DNA from: Channa striata
Lineage: Eukaryota > Chordata > Actinopteri > Anabantiformes > Channidae
Reading direction: 5' to 3'
NCBI GenBank assembly: GCA_033026295.1
Contig: CM065178.1
Location: 24,133,781-24,197,780, forward strand
Length of the DNA stretch: 64,000 nt
The notes below the pieces were generated by a model. The model was not told the DNA's origin. It saw only the letters and a list, made by a program, of their open reading frames with translations, and made no database searches. The translations under genes were made by a program, and so were the position numbers. Positions 32,444 through 45,458 of the stretch are shown in pieces (position 1 is the first letter of the stretch; the number at the start of each line of letters is the position of its first letter).

Positions 32444-34677
32444 ATTGCCAGTCACCGTTAGTCAGTGTCTGCATGTGCTGTAATCTCATATTGTGGTAAC
32501 AATAAACACACAGAGGATGGAAGTGAATGGAGACATGAGGCAGTTTCCGATTTGTTGAATATTTATGGAGAAGCTTCTGTTCAAACATTGAAGGAATGTA
32601 CACAGCGCCGGAACAACAAGAACAGGAAATAAGATTTGAGCGTTCATAAAGATATAAAAGTGCAGTGAGGAGAAAAAAATTGCACAAAAAAAGTTTAAAG
32701 AACTGTCCTTTTAAAGCAAATGAACTTAGATTTGATCGCATGTTTCATTTGTGCTCTTTCAGTTCATCTATTAATCCACCATCCATCAATCCATCCATCT
32801 TCTTATCCATCCATTGATGTTTTTCCAACAATTTTGGATAATTGCTAAACTCTGGACAAAAGGTCTAAAAAAAGACTTCAGTATATTGCAGGATTCTACT
32901 GCAATAACAGGGGCCACATAACTTTACCTGAGCGCCCGGATTCGAACATTTTTGACGTGCAAGCCAGCAGCCAGCTGCTTAATGTGCAGCCCTGAGTCAG
33001 AAGAGCAGCCGAGTTAGAGAAGTGAACTTTGTTTAAAGGACTGAACAGCGAGTCAAATATGATTTATCGTGTGCGGAGAAGCCTTCCAATCCGACACATT
33101 TTGAACACACGTGTTCAGAGAGGATGTTGAGGAGTCCTCCGAGTTGACCCGTCCGCCTGCTGTGTGACGGATAGCTCGGTATTTCTCCATGTGAAAGACA
33201 TAGACTTTATCGATGCGCTGGATCTGTTCTCTCTCCTCGCCAGCGCAGGACTGTGCCACATGTCGATCTGCTCACACCTCCCTCCACATGACCACCCAGA
33301 TGCAGCCGAAGAAAAGGTTCTAGTCTTTCTTGTTTTTCACCTTTAATACCAGACTCGTTCTGCACAGGGGAGTTGTGAGATGTTTGGTTTGAGCAAACAG
33401 AAACTGAAACGGCAAAGCAAAGTTTGACCTTCAGGAGCCGAGCAGCAGCTGTTGGGAACAATCCGGGGACAAGCAAAGGCGTGTGCAGTGTGTGTATTCT
33501 AACAGCGGTGCTGCTCGTGAAACGGTGTCCAAGCTTCTGCAAAAGGGGTCAGGCAGACCAGGCCCGGGGGCAGGGACCCTGCAGGAGGAGACACGCACTC
33601 TGAATCACATGCATAAATACTTTTACCTGTCTCAACTGTTTATTTCTACTAGAAATGTAATGAAAAATGATAGAAATTAACACAATAAAACTAATTTAAT
33701 GTAGATAAAAAAAGAGATAAAACAGATAAAACAATATGTAATATAATATTCTGTATATCAATAAAACATGAGTGAAATGAAAAATGCCAGGTTGTAAAGG
33801 TGGGTTTTGAGTTTTCTTTTAAAAACATTAACACGTACTGTTGTTCTGAGATCTTCAGGCAGCAAAAACATTCAAATGTGGGAAGTTTTTGTTTTGCCCT
33901 TTGGATAAACTAAAAGGATCTGAGAGCGCAGACGGGTTCATGTCAGCTGATGCCACGAAGACATGAAGGGCTTTCAAACGAGGATAATCATTTCAAATCA
34001 AACGAGGAAAATCATTCAAAATCAAAACAGATGCTGATAGGCACTTCAACAGGTGTAACACGCTGTGGGTTTCTGAAAGTTAGTTCATGATGCACATTCT
34101 CATGCTGATTGTCCATTTTTGCTTTGTATTATAAAGTGTATTCGCACTAACAGACGGAGCCTCTTGTCAGATGCTTGTTCTGAGTTTCTTCCACTTTTCT
34201 GCATTAAAGACAAAGTGAGCGGAGGGGGGGTTTCACGCTGCAGAGACTATGAAGCCCCTCGAGGTACATTTGTGATTCTGTGAATTTGACTTGACCCGCG
34301 GAGGACGAGGGAGCAAAGGAAAGGGTGGTGATAACGCGTCGGGGGTTGGGTTCCAATAAAAAGTCACTGTAAAACCGGACACGGGCACGAAAGCCCTAAT
34401 CCACCTAAACCTGGGGTGTCCCATCCTCTCTGAAGTCGCTGCCAGGAAGCTGCTACCCCCCCCCCCAGGGCCCCCACCCCCTTGACTGAGCTTGAGGCTG
34501 CTGCTGTCTCAGCCCGTCACCTTTAGGACCTTTAATTCAAAAGCGCTGCTCACTGTGCGGCTCGTGCATGTTTCCAGATACTGTGAGGTTCCTCCAGACC
34601 AGTTCTCCGCTTACAAGAAGCATCTATGAAGTTTACATTAACATGATGTGAGGCTGTCAAGTGCACGCCAGCAGGCG

Positions 34678-34678
<1 letters not shown>

Positions 34679-34714
<36 letters not shown>
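34679..34714. repeat. (CA)n microsatellite
   Basis: About 18 uninterrupted CA units. It produces spurious His-Thr or Val-Cys open frames on the two strands. Confidence 0.95.
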
Positions 34715-34715
<1 letters not shown>

Positions 34716-35380
34716 TACAGGACTGCAGCTTCTAGGATGGAAAAGAAGAGCAACCGTCTCCAGGGAGCGATCCGTCTCGTCCCGAGGTTCTTGTGAAGCG
34801 CTTTTTAGTATCAGGTGCATCGTCGTGAGAACACATCCGAACACATTCCTGCCCGAATTAGTTCAAACTTCCCACACAAAGGAGATAAAACCAGCAGATC
34901 CCGGTGGACCACTGTCACGTTCGCGTCTCTGTGGGAGGAACGTTTGGGCCATTTCAAATGTGAGGTGATTTTTTCTTTTCTCACAGTTTTAAGTGGAGCT
35001 GTCGGCACGCTCCGTCCTCTTTGTCTTTATCTTCATTAGAAACACGAGAAGCAGTTTTTCACGGCGTTTCAAAGCCTGTAACTGTACGTCAGATGTTACT
35101 GTAACTCTTCCCTTTCCACAGGACACTCTCTAATATTATCAAGTTTAGATTTAAGAGTTCACGTCCCTTTATTCTCTTCATATGCAACTGTGTTGCACAA
35201 TAATTACAGTCATGTGTCTTTATATTTCACAAACAAGTCTCAAATAAATCAACCTGACAAGGATCTATTTTGGCATCATTTCTATGAGAAATGAACGCGG
35301 TGTTGAAACTGACGGTGTTTGGACGTCTGGATCTGAAGCTTTTACAGTTGCAGGAAGAATTACGGCACCGTTTGCAGTTT

Positions 35381-35406
35381 CCTGGACCTGGACCTGGACC
35401 TGGACC
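35381..35406. repeat. CCTGGA hexanucleotide tandem repeat
   Basis: Four perfect copies of the 6-bp unit CCTGGA plus a partial unit. Confidence 0.92.
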
Positions 35407-37039
35407 AGTTCTTGTGTTTGCCAAGCTCTGATGCAGCCGGTCCGAGACCCGAAGCACGACAGCAAGTCTACGACAGAATGAAGCACTTCTCTAATGAAGA
35501 AGGATTCGAAACTTTCCACACAGTCTAATCCAGAGTTTCTGTTTCATCGGCTTGGAAATAATGTGCTTGTCGGTATTTATGATTGTGGTAAAATTCAGAT
35601 CATATTTCACGACCATTTTATGCAAAATTTTCTATCTGCACCATTAGCTTTTCTTGCAGTACATTAGCATATTGCAGCAGTTGAACTGTCAACACCACAG
35701 ACCCGAGGCTGGATCCCTGAACAGGCTCAGTGGCCAGAGCCTCCAAAGTAATTGTTATTATTTATTGGATAATGATTAAATTAAATGACACAAAACGACC
35801 ACAAAAAATGCACAACCATAAAAACTGCTTCGAAATTTGAAGCATTCAAAAAATGCAGAAGGGTCACAAATAAGTAATAACCAAAAAACGGTTCCCTCAG
35901 ACTCCTGATTGCAGTTCAGACAAGTTTAGAGAAAAATTAGGATTTTTGTTAGAAATAAATAAAAATGTGTTGTCATGTTCGGTCACAGTCACTCAAACCA
36001 ACTGCTGCATCACAAACCCAATTTACTATGAGGTTGGATGGTTTACATGCTAACATTTTTGGATATATTCAGTGTTGGTATATTTGGAACATTTACATCA
36101 ATTGAAAACATTCGCTAATTACATTTTTAGAAACTCCACAGCTACAAAAATTATCCAAAAATTACCCCAGTCCTTGGATCTTTCTCAGTAAAGGGTGGAC
36201 ACAGATGAAGCAGAACAGAAATGATTGGCGACGAGGAATAATTTTAATCTGCTTGCAGCAAAACAAGCTGGGTGTCATGGTTCATAACTGTTGCTCCTGT
36301 TTCCAGGATTGTTGTTGTTCAGCGTGACTTGCGGCCCGGTCGCGCCTCCCTCGGTGCACATGGTTTGACTCGGTTACAGCGTGAGTGTGTGTGACGGCTG
36401 CACTTGCTCAGACTCTTCTCGCCAACTTCAGGGGCAGATATGAAAGACCCGCTGAATGTTACAAGAAGGTCGGAACGTGTTGGAAAATGACGACTGAGTC
36501 AGAAAATGTTTTTTTTTAATGTGGACGAAATGCTCCTCTAGTTTGGTTTTGGGTGGGTTGGGGTCAAACAACTGTCCAAGAAGTTTATATGAACATTTGC
36601 AATAGCCTGCGAAGTAACAATGAAACTATCCTTAAAGTTAGATATTTCAGCATTTGTTTTACGGTTTCTCTTTAAATTCTTGGGGAATATTCGAATCTGT
36701 GTCCTGTTTGATATCATTATATTGGCGAGACATGACAGAGTTCTTTTATAGCGTCCGAGCTCTTCCCAGGTTTGGATCCAGAAACGATTCAATCGGACAT
36801 CTGACTTTCTCGTTGGTGCAGATCCTTGGCACGGTGCAGCCCGGTTGGTCTGTAGAGACTAATTGTTTGAGCCGTTGTGTCCTGCTCCTTCTCACTTATA
36901 ACATCATCTGGAACACAAACAGCCTGAGGAAACCTACTGGCTCTGATCGCTCCTGAAGGGCTGACACCCGGATCGAATCACATCACTCCGTAAAAAGAGT
37001 AATTTATGATCCATTACCAATGTTTTCTTTCTTTTGTCC

Positions 37040-37330
37040 CCCCCCCTCCTCCCTCACCTCGGCTCATAATATCCTAACAAAGTCATTCTTTGATGGTGGC
37101 GTTTCTCATGACTCCCGTAAAGTGGCTCTGCGGCGAGGGAAAGAAAGCGTGAAGGCCAAACGCGAGGAGGCCGAGATGGAAACTGAAGAACCCATCAAGC
37201 TCATTCATCTTGTCGGATGTGAAGGCCAAGAACGCCAAGCGGGGAAAAATTCACACTTGCTCATCTTTCTCAATGCGCTCCAGGAGTCGGATCAGATAAC
37301 AGGTTGAATTTTGGAGCCATTAGGGAAGTG
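37040..37330. promoter_or_regulatory. candidate conserved non-coding element
   Basis: Purine-rich but non-repetitive block after a poly-C tract. An open frame (37,020-37,307, plus) covers it but shows no domain or splice context. Weak candidate. Confidence 0.18.
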
Positions 37331-37648
37331 AAACCCATTTGGGACTTTTTAATAATTATACGTCTTTGTCTAGTTAATCTGGAACATTTTGGGTTTAAGC
37401 GTTATTAGGAGATAAACGCAACTTCCCCTTGTGGACTTGGCAGCGGCGAGCAGATGCCTCCAGCTTGCCAGCAAACAGGTAGTTCCAGAGATTTATGTGT
37501 CTTTGTCGCCCAGCAAATGGCACGGGAAGGTGGAGCGAGCGAGAGTGAAAGGCGACACCTCACTGAAGACAACGTTTTACAGAAAACTTGCCAAAATATG
37601 CCAAGCTGTCTGGATACGCAGCCGAGTCAGCAAGTGGCCCGAGCTGCT

Positions 37649-37671
37649 GCCGCCGCCGCCGCCGCCGCCGC
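37649..37671. repeat. (GCC)n trinucleotide repeat
   Basis: Seven to eight GCC units, open in several frames as poly-Ala, poly-Pro and poly-Arg. No gene surrounds it, so it is not coding as far as I can see. Confidence 0.9.
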
Positions 37672-38194
37672 AACACTGTACCTGGCTCCAGGCAGCAGAT
37701 GAAAGACAAGTGTATTCACCGAGAACACTTGACAGCTGACAGGAGATGGATGAGGTCGGCCTGTGATCATCTGCACATGTCACATTTGTCTTGTTTACAT
37801 GAGAAAGGAGCTGGAACGTTCAGTTTAATAACTGGGGTTTTACATTTTCACGCGGCCTCCAATTTATAGTAAAATCTGTGAAAACATTTAAGAACATTTA
37901 AGAAAAAACTAAAAGTGAAACATTGAATTTTTCGGCGTATTCCAACTGTCTGCGAAATTAATGCAAACGACAAGATTCGGCACTGATGATTCTTTTCCTA
38001 CTTCCTCTTTTTACATTTTAAATAAATCGTGACTTGCCGTGACCAGCTGTGTCAATGTGGGGAATGTGATGACATCATAAATACGTGTTGACAGTTTAAA
38101 CGGCAAGTCATAATCTTTATTCAACTACAAAATATTGTTGTGGTGTGTAGGAAATACACACACGTATTTATATGATATTTGCAGTTATCAATCA

Positions 38195-38830
38195 GTTTTG
38201 GATCTAGAAAATTTTGATTGGGGCGGTGAGAATAAGGTAACACGGTTGACGATTTATTTAAAACGATTTAGACTTATAAACTTACTGTATGTTATAAAAT
38301 GTGTTTACAATGTATTTGGGCAGCACCTCAGTATTTGCTATTAATAGAGGAGTAATATTTGTGTTATACAGTGTAACAGAACTACTATATTTATAATACA
38401 AACAAAGTAAAGTTATGCTAATTACTGAAATAATAAGCAGGTGCTTGCTAATATAAGCAATGAATATATTTGGGTAAAAGGCCAAAATCACATAGGTAAT
38501 GTGAAAACTAAACTCTAAGCTGTGCCCGTAGCTTTTGTTTAGCGTAAGGAATACTTAGTACATAATTTATTTAATTTACTTTCCAAATCGTCATAAAAAA
38601 ATAATGTACAGATAACCCAGGAGACGTTAGTTAGATTTTAGTGCTACAAGTTTCTAATGTGACAAAAGTCTTAAATGTACATTAAACACAATATTTCTAT
38701 TTATTTATAAAGATTTTAATAAAGAGTCTTTTCAGTCTCATAATCGATCAGTTTTACTCGTCCACCACCAGCCACCTCCTCAGTCTGGGGCTGATGTCGC
38801 CCCCGGCCCCCCTCTAGCACCGGCCCTGCT
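38195..38830. mobile_element. possible DNA transposon remnant
   Basis: The right side, read on the minus strand, starts GCAGGGCCGGTGCTAGAGGG and continues GGGGGCGACATCAGCCCC. The left side has TTTGGATCTAGAAAATTTTG followed by ATTGGGGCGGTGAG. Ends beginning CAGGGCCGG and such a GGGGC(A/G)GTGA stretch are features of some non-autonomous hAT-like elements in fish. The interior is AT-rich without coding content. No clear target-site duplication was seen. Confidence 0.25.
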
Positions 38831-39099
38831 CACACTGTTGTTGTTCACATCTCTTTGTGATGGTTTTGTGTTTCTTTCTCGTTGGTATTCGTCTAATTAT
38901 GACTTAATTGTGACTCTGTATTCAATAACCACGTGTATTCATGTAGACATGAGGATCTATACGTAAAAGTCGCTCTTGTTGTATGAAGCTGCAGACTGAT
39001 TCAAGCAGCGGCTTCGCATAATGTTCTTTTCTCTGATCGGTTATAAATCAGTTACAAGTGACACGGACGCCAGTTTCCATCCCAGCTGTTTTGACGTCC

Positions 39100-39215
39100 T
39101 TACACTGGTCGCCTGTCAGTGTCCATATTGATTTTTAAAATGACTTCACTTGTCTTTAAATCACTCTGTGGCCTCGCAGCAGCCTGAACATCTGACGTCT
39201 TACACAGCGCAGAGG
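39100..39215 (+). mobile_element. fragment of LINE (L2-like) ORF2 C-terminus
   Basis: Frame from 39,100 reads LHWSPVSVHIDF, then after one extra T KMTSLVFKSLCGLAAAE, LTSYTAQRENSL. The LHW-PV----DFK--LLVFKSL-GLAP pattern is characteristic of the region after the reverse transcriptase in L2/CR1-clade LINEs. The frameshift and short length show a dead copy. Confidence 0.6.
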
Positions 39216-39897
39216 GAAAACTCGTTAACATTTAATTAATTCTATTTTCTCTTCTGGTTTATTTGTCATTGGAATTTATTATATTTGAAAAATTGTTCTA
39301 TTGCTTAGCTCCTAATATCTGTGTTTTGACTTTGACACATTTTCGTTTGTTTCATTTTAAACAAGCTTGTCGTTTTCATAATTTTACATTCGTACAGTTT
39401 GGACGTCTGCTGTTTCCTGTTTCCTCGTGCTGTTGTCAAAGGTTCACACGCGTTCATTCCGACTTTCTATCAGCCTGTCTGCACCGTGATTTGAACTTCG
39501 CTAAGCTGCGATTTGAAATATAAGAAAAGAGGCTTTTGAAGAACTGGAAATGTTTGCGTAAACATCAGAGTGAAAGCGAAGGACGGAGCCGCGTTGTTCT
39601 GCAAAGAGCCATCCGGAAAAACGTCACGACAGAAGATGAAGTGGTGTAAATGCAACACAGGTGGCTGGGAGTCTTCCTCCATGGCGTGCACCGCCGTCCT
39701 CGGCCCCGTTATCTCCTGGGGCTCGTAGTAGCCGTCCATCTCTTTCATGGATGAGCAAATCAATCTGCTGCTGTCGTTGGGAGGATTCCACAGCAGAGGG
39801 GATGGCTGGTGTGAAGCAACACCTCTGGCTGAGAGGGGGGGAAACGCTGGAGCTCTGATGGGTTTCACCTCCCTCACAGCAGTTGTTCCAAGGTTTC

Positions 39898-39898
<1 letters not shown>

Positions 39899-39933
<35 letters not shown>
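39899..39933. repeat. (AC)n microsatellite
   Basis: About 17 uninterrupted AC units. Confidence 0.95.
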
Positions 39934-39935
<2 letters not shown>

Positions 39936-40329
39936 CTGTCCCCCCTTTCATGACCACATCATGACCTCATTCCAGTCACCTGCTGCTGGACCGTGGCTAA
40001 CCTGCCCTCCTAACCGGAAAATCAGCCGCCTTTTTTACAAACGCTCCCTGAAACGCCACAGGTCAACGACACATACATACCTTAACTTTGTTTGTGCACA
40101 GGAGAGACTGTTTCGCCTTTAAAGCAAAAAGAAAGAGCAAAAAAGGAGAAAAGGCAAATTCGCTGCAGGAAAATCCCTACGAGTGTGAAGAGAGTGAGCT
40201 GTTAGCTCGTCGGAGGGTCAATGAAAAGCAGCTTGAAACGTTACGTCCTGCACAAGGAACAAAGAGCGACCCGAACGAGCCCCCCGGGACTCACTGGCCA
40301 CTCTGAAACGCTTCGAACGTTTACGCTGC

Positions 40330-40620
40330 TTTAAATTCCTTTTCTTCCATCTTTCCCTCCGCGTTCGCTCGGTGGAATGAATTTTGTTTGCCAGAACAAT
40401 TCAGCTCTCTATCGTGAATTCCTTTCAAGTCCATGTGGGGATTTTGCGGTTGTGGTTTTATGTTTCTTGATGCAATTTATTAGGCCTCGGCAACAAAGAG
40501 GATGCATGAAGTGGGTCGCTTGAGTTAAAGCTTTTTTAAAGGAGTGCAGTGCAAATGTTCTGTTTGCATGAATGAGGAGTTATGGCTTTGGTGCGATGAT
40601 GAAATCTTTACACCCCAAAG
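40330..40620. promoter_or_regulatory. candidate conserved non-coding element with paired octamer-like sites
   Basis: TGCAAAT (40,550-40,556) and TTTGCAT (40,563-40,569) are inverted POU/octamer-like half-elements 6 bp apart. TTGCGGTTGTGGTTTTATG (about 40,445-40,463) contains a RUNX-type TGTGGTTT. Repeat-free block with no coding signature. The regulatory role is inferred. Confidence 0.32.
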
Positions 40621-40729
40621 CTCCTCTAAGCCACAAACGCTGCAGCAGAACAACGCTGGCTGGAACCGTCTGTCAAAATGATCTTTGTGTCGTTCTCCCA
40701 GGAAATGGGTTAATTCTCAGAGTTCTCAC

Positions 40730-41170
40730 CGGCTACTTTAGCTGCTAATGGGCGTGGGGAGCTCGGGGCGCAGTGGCAATTCCCATGAAATCTCCCGATA
40801 TTTCTTTCATTTGTTCTCCATCCGCAATTAGTCGTGGTCAGGCTGATCAAAGGCAGCGGTCGGGCGGCTGGATGTGAACCGGCGTCCGCTTGCAATGACA
40901 TCCACAAACCAGAATGAAATATGAAATATCAGGTTTCCATGGATGTATGGACTTGTAAAAAAGAATCCGAGGAATAGGAGGCTTTTCACACTGGGTAATG
41001 TGAAACATTTGGTGAGGATTGTGGGCCTCGGCAGAGCGAAGACCAGGGCCAAAAAGCGTCGGGCAGTAAAACCAGAAGCTGGCAGGAGTTTCAACAACTG
41101 CAGCCGAAGTCACGGCGACTGCAGCCGCGTTCATTTAGACATCACTGCGCTTCCTGTAGGCACAATGAAG
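40730..41170. promoter_or_regulatory. candidate conserved non-coding element
   Basis: Complex, repeat-free block. Contains CGCAATTAGTCG (homeodomain-type AATTAG), GCTGATCAAAGGCAG (TCF/LEF-type ATCAAAG) and GAAATATGAAATATC. Open frames on both strands have no recognised domain. Confidence 0.28.
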
Positions 41171-42668
41171 CCATAACCAAACAAATCAGGGCAACGTCCT
41201 TAACATAGTGTGAAAAATATTACAGAGGTCAAAGGTTAAGATGGTGCTAAATTATTGTGAGTTTAAACTTCGAATACAACTAGACGGTGTCAAAAACTTT
41301 TTTTTTCACCTTGCACATTTTTGGACAGTTTTTAACCTAATAAATGACCTTTGATGTTAATATATATTAAATATACATTAGATAACATATATTAAAGAAA
41401 ACAAAACACAACATTCTTTTTGAAAATCCCCTAAAAATGGATATGTGAGCAGTCAGTGCGTGTTCAGATATGCTGTAATTCCAGAGTCGGCAGCTGCCGC
41501 GAGGGCGACGTCCGTACAGGCTGAAAGTGCCCGTGCATTGTCACGGTCCAGAGATGTGCAATAAATATGATCTGAAGCAGGAATGGAAGAAGTTCTCAGA
41601 TCATTTAGTTAAGTAAAAGTAGGAGTACCACAGTGCAGAGACACTGATGTTGATCTCCAAACAGAAACAGGAAACCGTTTCAGTGAGTCACTTCACAAGA
41701 AATGGGGAAAAAAATTATATGAAGGTTAAAAATACTAAACATAATGTTAAGGAAATATGGATTAATTGGAATATTTTAAAAAGTTAATGCTACAGACTGA
41801 TGCCACAAAAAAGTATTTTTATTATCACTTTTTCTGCAAAATGTGCTTTTTTTCTACACATAAAAACATCAGTATAAAATGCAAAAAAAGAAGAAACAAA
41901 CATTTCACTATATTATTAAATGTAATAATATGCCGCCCAATTCTTCTTTTAACATACAGAGAAGACAGAAATATTTCCACATTCTCTTGCCTTTTTTTCC
42001 AACCACATGTTCTTAATGTAAAAGATTTTTTACGGTGTCAGTCTGTAGCATACAATTTGTTTGAACGTTCTAACTAATTTGATATTTTAGAGGGTGACAG
42101 AACTGCTTGTTGGATGGTTGAATGCTTTTAAGAAACGTGTCCAAACACGCTTTGCTTTTGTCGGAATTAAGTTTGACTTCCTGCAGCGTCGGACAGTCGT
42201 TCTCACAGCCAACGTCTGATCCAGCAGAGCCCGAGTCCCGCAGGAGGCCTCAGCTCGTAAGCGTCACTGTCCGTGTCGCCACGAGGAGAAGTTTTACGTC
42301 CGGCCGACTGCTGTTATCCGTGATGGATCTGCAGGCCCGCGGAACAAAGCGTGCCGTGCACAAACTGTGCATCTGGACCAAATGGGCCACTTCATCATTC
42401 CACAGCCATTGGTGGTAAATGTGGTGTCGGGTTTCCGTGCGACGACCCGCCTCATTTTGCCGTAAATGCTGCACAAAAGTCGACAGGTTGCATGTGTGTA
42501 GGAGGAGAAGAAGAAGAAGACGCGGCGGCGGTCCGTGCAGCGGAAACCAAGGAGCAGACTTTGTTCCAATTAGTGTTGACTGAGACAGGTGTTAGGTGGT
42601 TATTGACCTTTAGGGACTGAAGGGGTCATTGGAAAGCTGAGTAAGCAAATAAATAGCCATCAGTTAAA

Positions 42669-42710
42669 GGGGGGGTGTCGCTGGGTGGGGGGTGTCGCTG
42701 GGTGGGGGTC
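42669..42710. repeat. G-rich minisatellite, unit GGTGTCGCTGGGTGGGG
   Basis: Two to three copies of a 17-bp G-rich unit. Runs of four to six G in close succession could form a G-quadruplex on this strand. Confidence 0.8.
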
Positions 42711-44123
42711 GGTGTGTAACAGAAGCTGGAGGAAGTGAAGCTTTATCTGTTTAGCAGGCGTCCTCCTGCTCCTGAGGTGTCGGGACGAGAAGCTTCTTTG
42801 CGACGAATATCTTCAAGCTTTTTGTTACGAGTGTTTTTTTCTTTCATGTTCATGGGACGAAAAGTCCAACAGAAAAAAAAAACACTTCCTTGTTGGGAAA
42901 TCCGTTTCGTCAGCGATCACCTGTCCGTCACACAGTCTGCTCTGCATGGAGCCTTTTCTTCTTCTTCACTGGGTTTCGCTCCGTTCCGCAGACGGTGCTT
43001 TGTTTTTCTCTCTCCTTCTTTTGCCTGATCCTCCCGAGTCGGTGCTTCCAACTGAAATTTGAAACCCTTCCCGTTTTCTTTTGCAAACGGATGAACGTTT
43101 GCCATCACACGCGTTAGTGTCTCTGTTTGACTCTGAAAGTTCAGCTGAGGAAACCTAACACAAAAGTTCTTGTAACAGCCACTTGAGGAACTTACAGCAG
43201 TCAAATGATGGCCCGTGGACCAAATCTGGCCTTCCAAGAAACATATTTGGCCCCACAGTGAGATAAAGTTTTCACTTTTTTAGATTCAACTAGAATAATT
43301 TCTCATAAAATGACCGTAGTTAAGGGAACTTATAGTTTGCTGCAAATGTTTGCATCCTCTTATTTTTAAGTAGCAAAGAGGAAAAATAAATCCTTCAGGG
43401 AAACACTGATGAATAATAAGAAATGATTAAAGCGTTTTAATTCAATCGTCTCAGCTTATGTATTACAATGTATTACAATCATGAGAATATTGGGCTTCAA
43501 AAGATTTAAACGAGAAAAAGGAAAGTCCCAGTTCACAGGGTTTAATACATTTACACCCACTTTAACGTTTTCAGTTCAGCCACATGTCCACAGCAACATG
43601 TTCAGAGACAGAAAACTGGCGCTTCTCAACAAGGCGTCAGTCAAACCGAGTGTTAGAATCTACATCGGGATTAAAATCTCATGTTTTACACGCGGCGTAA
43701 AAACCTTTGCCAATTTGCAATATAGTTTCTGCAAAGTGACATCAGTGATCCCACCGGAGGTCATCATGCTGACTCAATCCGTTACCATGGTTACACCAAT
43801 TAGGAAGCCATCAAACGCTGTTGGCTCATAAATGTGTGAAATGGCAGTTTAGCAGAATAAAGGCTCACGTTCCACCTTCTTTACCCGCCTGAATATTTTA
43901 CTGGCGGCTCAGTCACACTGAGAGCAGCTTTTTCAGATCAAACACACCTTGAGGTTTTTATTACTTCATCTTTAGAGCAGATCCAGCAAAGCGAGTTCAG
44001 CAGTTTCCTCCTGAGCCTCAGCTCCACCTCCAGAATCATTACTCAGGCTGCAGGAAAGCGCTCCAATCCTAAGGACTGTCCAATCCTTCCAAGCCTGCTG
44101 TCGTGTTGGAAAGACAGAAAAAA

Positions 44124-44290
44124 AGTTGACATAATCTGAACTGAAGGTTCCTCCAAGTGATGTCATCTGGAGGCGTTTCTTTCAGCCTGATGTAGAGAGA
44201 TATTATAATGTAGGGAAGTCAGCGGGACGTTTAACAGCATTTATGTACATGCACGACCCAAACTGGACCCAAAGGAGGAGGTTCAGCACA
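44124..44290 (-). repeat. hairpin repeat family, copy 2 (inverted)
   Basis: Read on the minus strand: GCTGAACCTCCTCCTTTGGG, GGGTCGTGCATGTACATAAA, GCCTCCAGATGACATCACTT, GGAGGAACCTTCAGTTCAGA, TTATGTCAACTT. The same words in the same order occur on the plus strand at 45,459-45,614. The two copies are about 1.2 kb apart in opposite orientation. The family is unclassified. Confidence 0.8.
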
Positions 44291-45458
44291 TCCATACATT
44301 TCTCTACTCACTTTACACTGAGCCGTTATTACGAGGATCCTGCTGGTTCCCGTCCAAACCGTGAAACTTTGCTTCCTTCGGAGATTCACTTCACTTGTTG
44401 CAGTTTTAACAGCTCTGTTAACCGGCCTCTCTCCGCTCCACCGCTGCCTGGGAAAACGTGGAACTGGGATTTCGAGCTGCACATTTCCGACAGTGATTTC
44501 ATCCGCTTGGAGTATCGGATGAAACATTTGTGCCACCGCTGGTGTGACAGCCGATCCCCGTCGTTCGCTCTTAATACTTGTTGTGGACGTCTGGGGTCGT
44601 GGTTTGACTTCAAGGACAAACTGGTTTCGAACAGACGTTTTTTTTAACACGTTCATGTGTTTGTGATATTCTGTCCACAGCAGGTAGAATAAATTGGAAA
44701 CTGTTACTGTCAGACATTGTGTGAAGCTTTTCACACAGAAGAATCACATCTGTGTGCAGTGACATTAATACACGAACATAAATACCATATTTACTGAATC
44801 TTTTCATTTGTTCACTTTTCACCTCTTTCTGTTATTTTCTACATGCATTTATTTCTAGTTGTCACATCTGTGGTTATTTTCTTACTGTTTGTGGTTGTTT
44901 TTTTGTGGTCATGGCTTTTTTGTGAGTCTCTTTGTTATTTGTCTGCCAGTTCCTCTGGGTCCACGTCCAAAGGCTCAGTCAAAAAAATAATCCGCGAGCA
45001 TCTATCAACCCGAACTGTTTGCCATATTACCACGAGAGTCTGAAATACAACAGAAATCAGGAGTGATTAGTGAAAGTGAGAGTATTTTTTAAGCCGTGGA
45101 GTCTAACAGTTGGAACACGGGACGGTAAAACACCTGCTACTCAAACCAGGTTTTAGCCGTACTGCTGAGCTCCTGTCGACCCGGACGCTGCTGAAGAAAA
45201 ATCACACACAGACACACACTCGCCTATTTCCTCCCATCATTTAAAGCTGCTGTTGCACCTCGGGTCACCGGACCAGGCCTGCCCAAGGTGTTTTACGTCC
45301 TGCAGCTCAGGATTATGCTATACGAGGACTGTCAGGGTCCCTTTGATTCGGCAACTCACAGCCAAGTGCAAATCGACGGGACTGACTTCAGCAATCGTTG
45401 ATGAGTCCGATCAGAAACTCTGACGCACGTCCCCACGGGCTTAAAGGACGTTCTCACT

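Larger units (their letters stand above)
28810..39090. other. intergenic sequence, 28.8-39.1 kb
   Basis: No convincing gene. It has CA/TG microsatellites at 29,355-29,372, 32,423-32,443 and 34,679-34,714, an ATCC-rich stretch (32,765-32,816), a poly-G run of 11 (31,857-31,867), a poly-C run of 11 (34,456-34,466), a CCTGGA minisatellite (35,381-35,406), a GCC run (37,649-37,671), and a possible DNA transposon remnant (38,195-38,830). Confidence 0.55.
39220..44120. other. intergenic sequence, 39.2-44.1 kb
   Basis: No gene supported. Contains the AC microsatellite (39,899-39,933), candidate regulatory blocks at 40,330-40,620 and 40,730-41,170, a G-rich minisatellite (42,669-42,710), and at about 43,206-43,255 a GGCCC-GTGGACCAAATCTGG stretch resembling a common dispersed repeat. 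Confidence 0.55.

Noticed and set aside
32205..32741. 178-codon minus-strand open frame, the longest in the window
   Set aside because: It runs through a TG microsatellite (translated His-Thr), has a hydrophobic AT-biased start and shows no domain or splice context. Chance.
32930..32965. GTTCGAATCC on the minus strand, a perfect tRNA B-box, suggesting a tRNA or SINE
   Set aside because: No A-box, acceptor stem or cloverleaf could be built upstream. It may be a decayed tRNA-like repeat end, but this is not supportable.
39470..39877. 135-codon minus-strand open frame containing MKEMDGYYEPQEITGPRTAV
   Set aside because: This stretch looks more protein-like than most, but I could not tie it to any family, found no matching exon before or after it, and the plus strand is open too. 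A translated search against fish proteomes would decide.
44231..44734. Overlapping 167-codon minus and 134-codon plus open frames
   Set aside because: They begin or end inside the unclassified repeat and have no recognisable domain. Both strands open together suggests composition, not coding.
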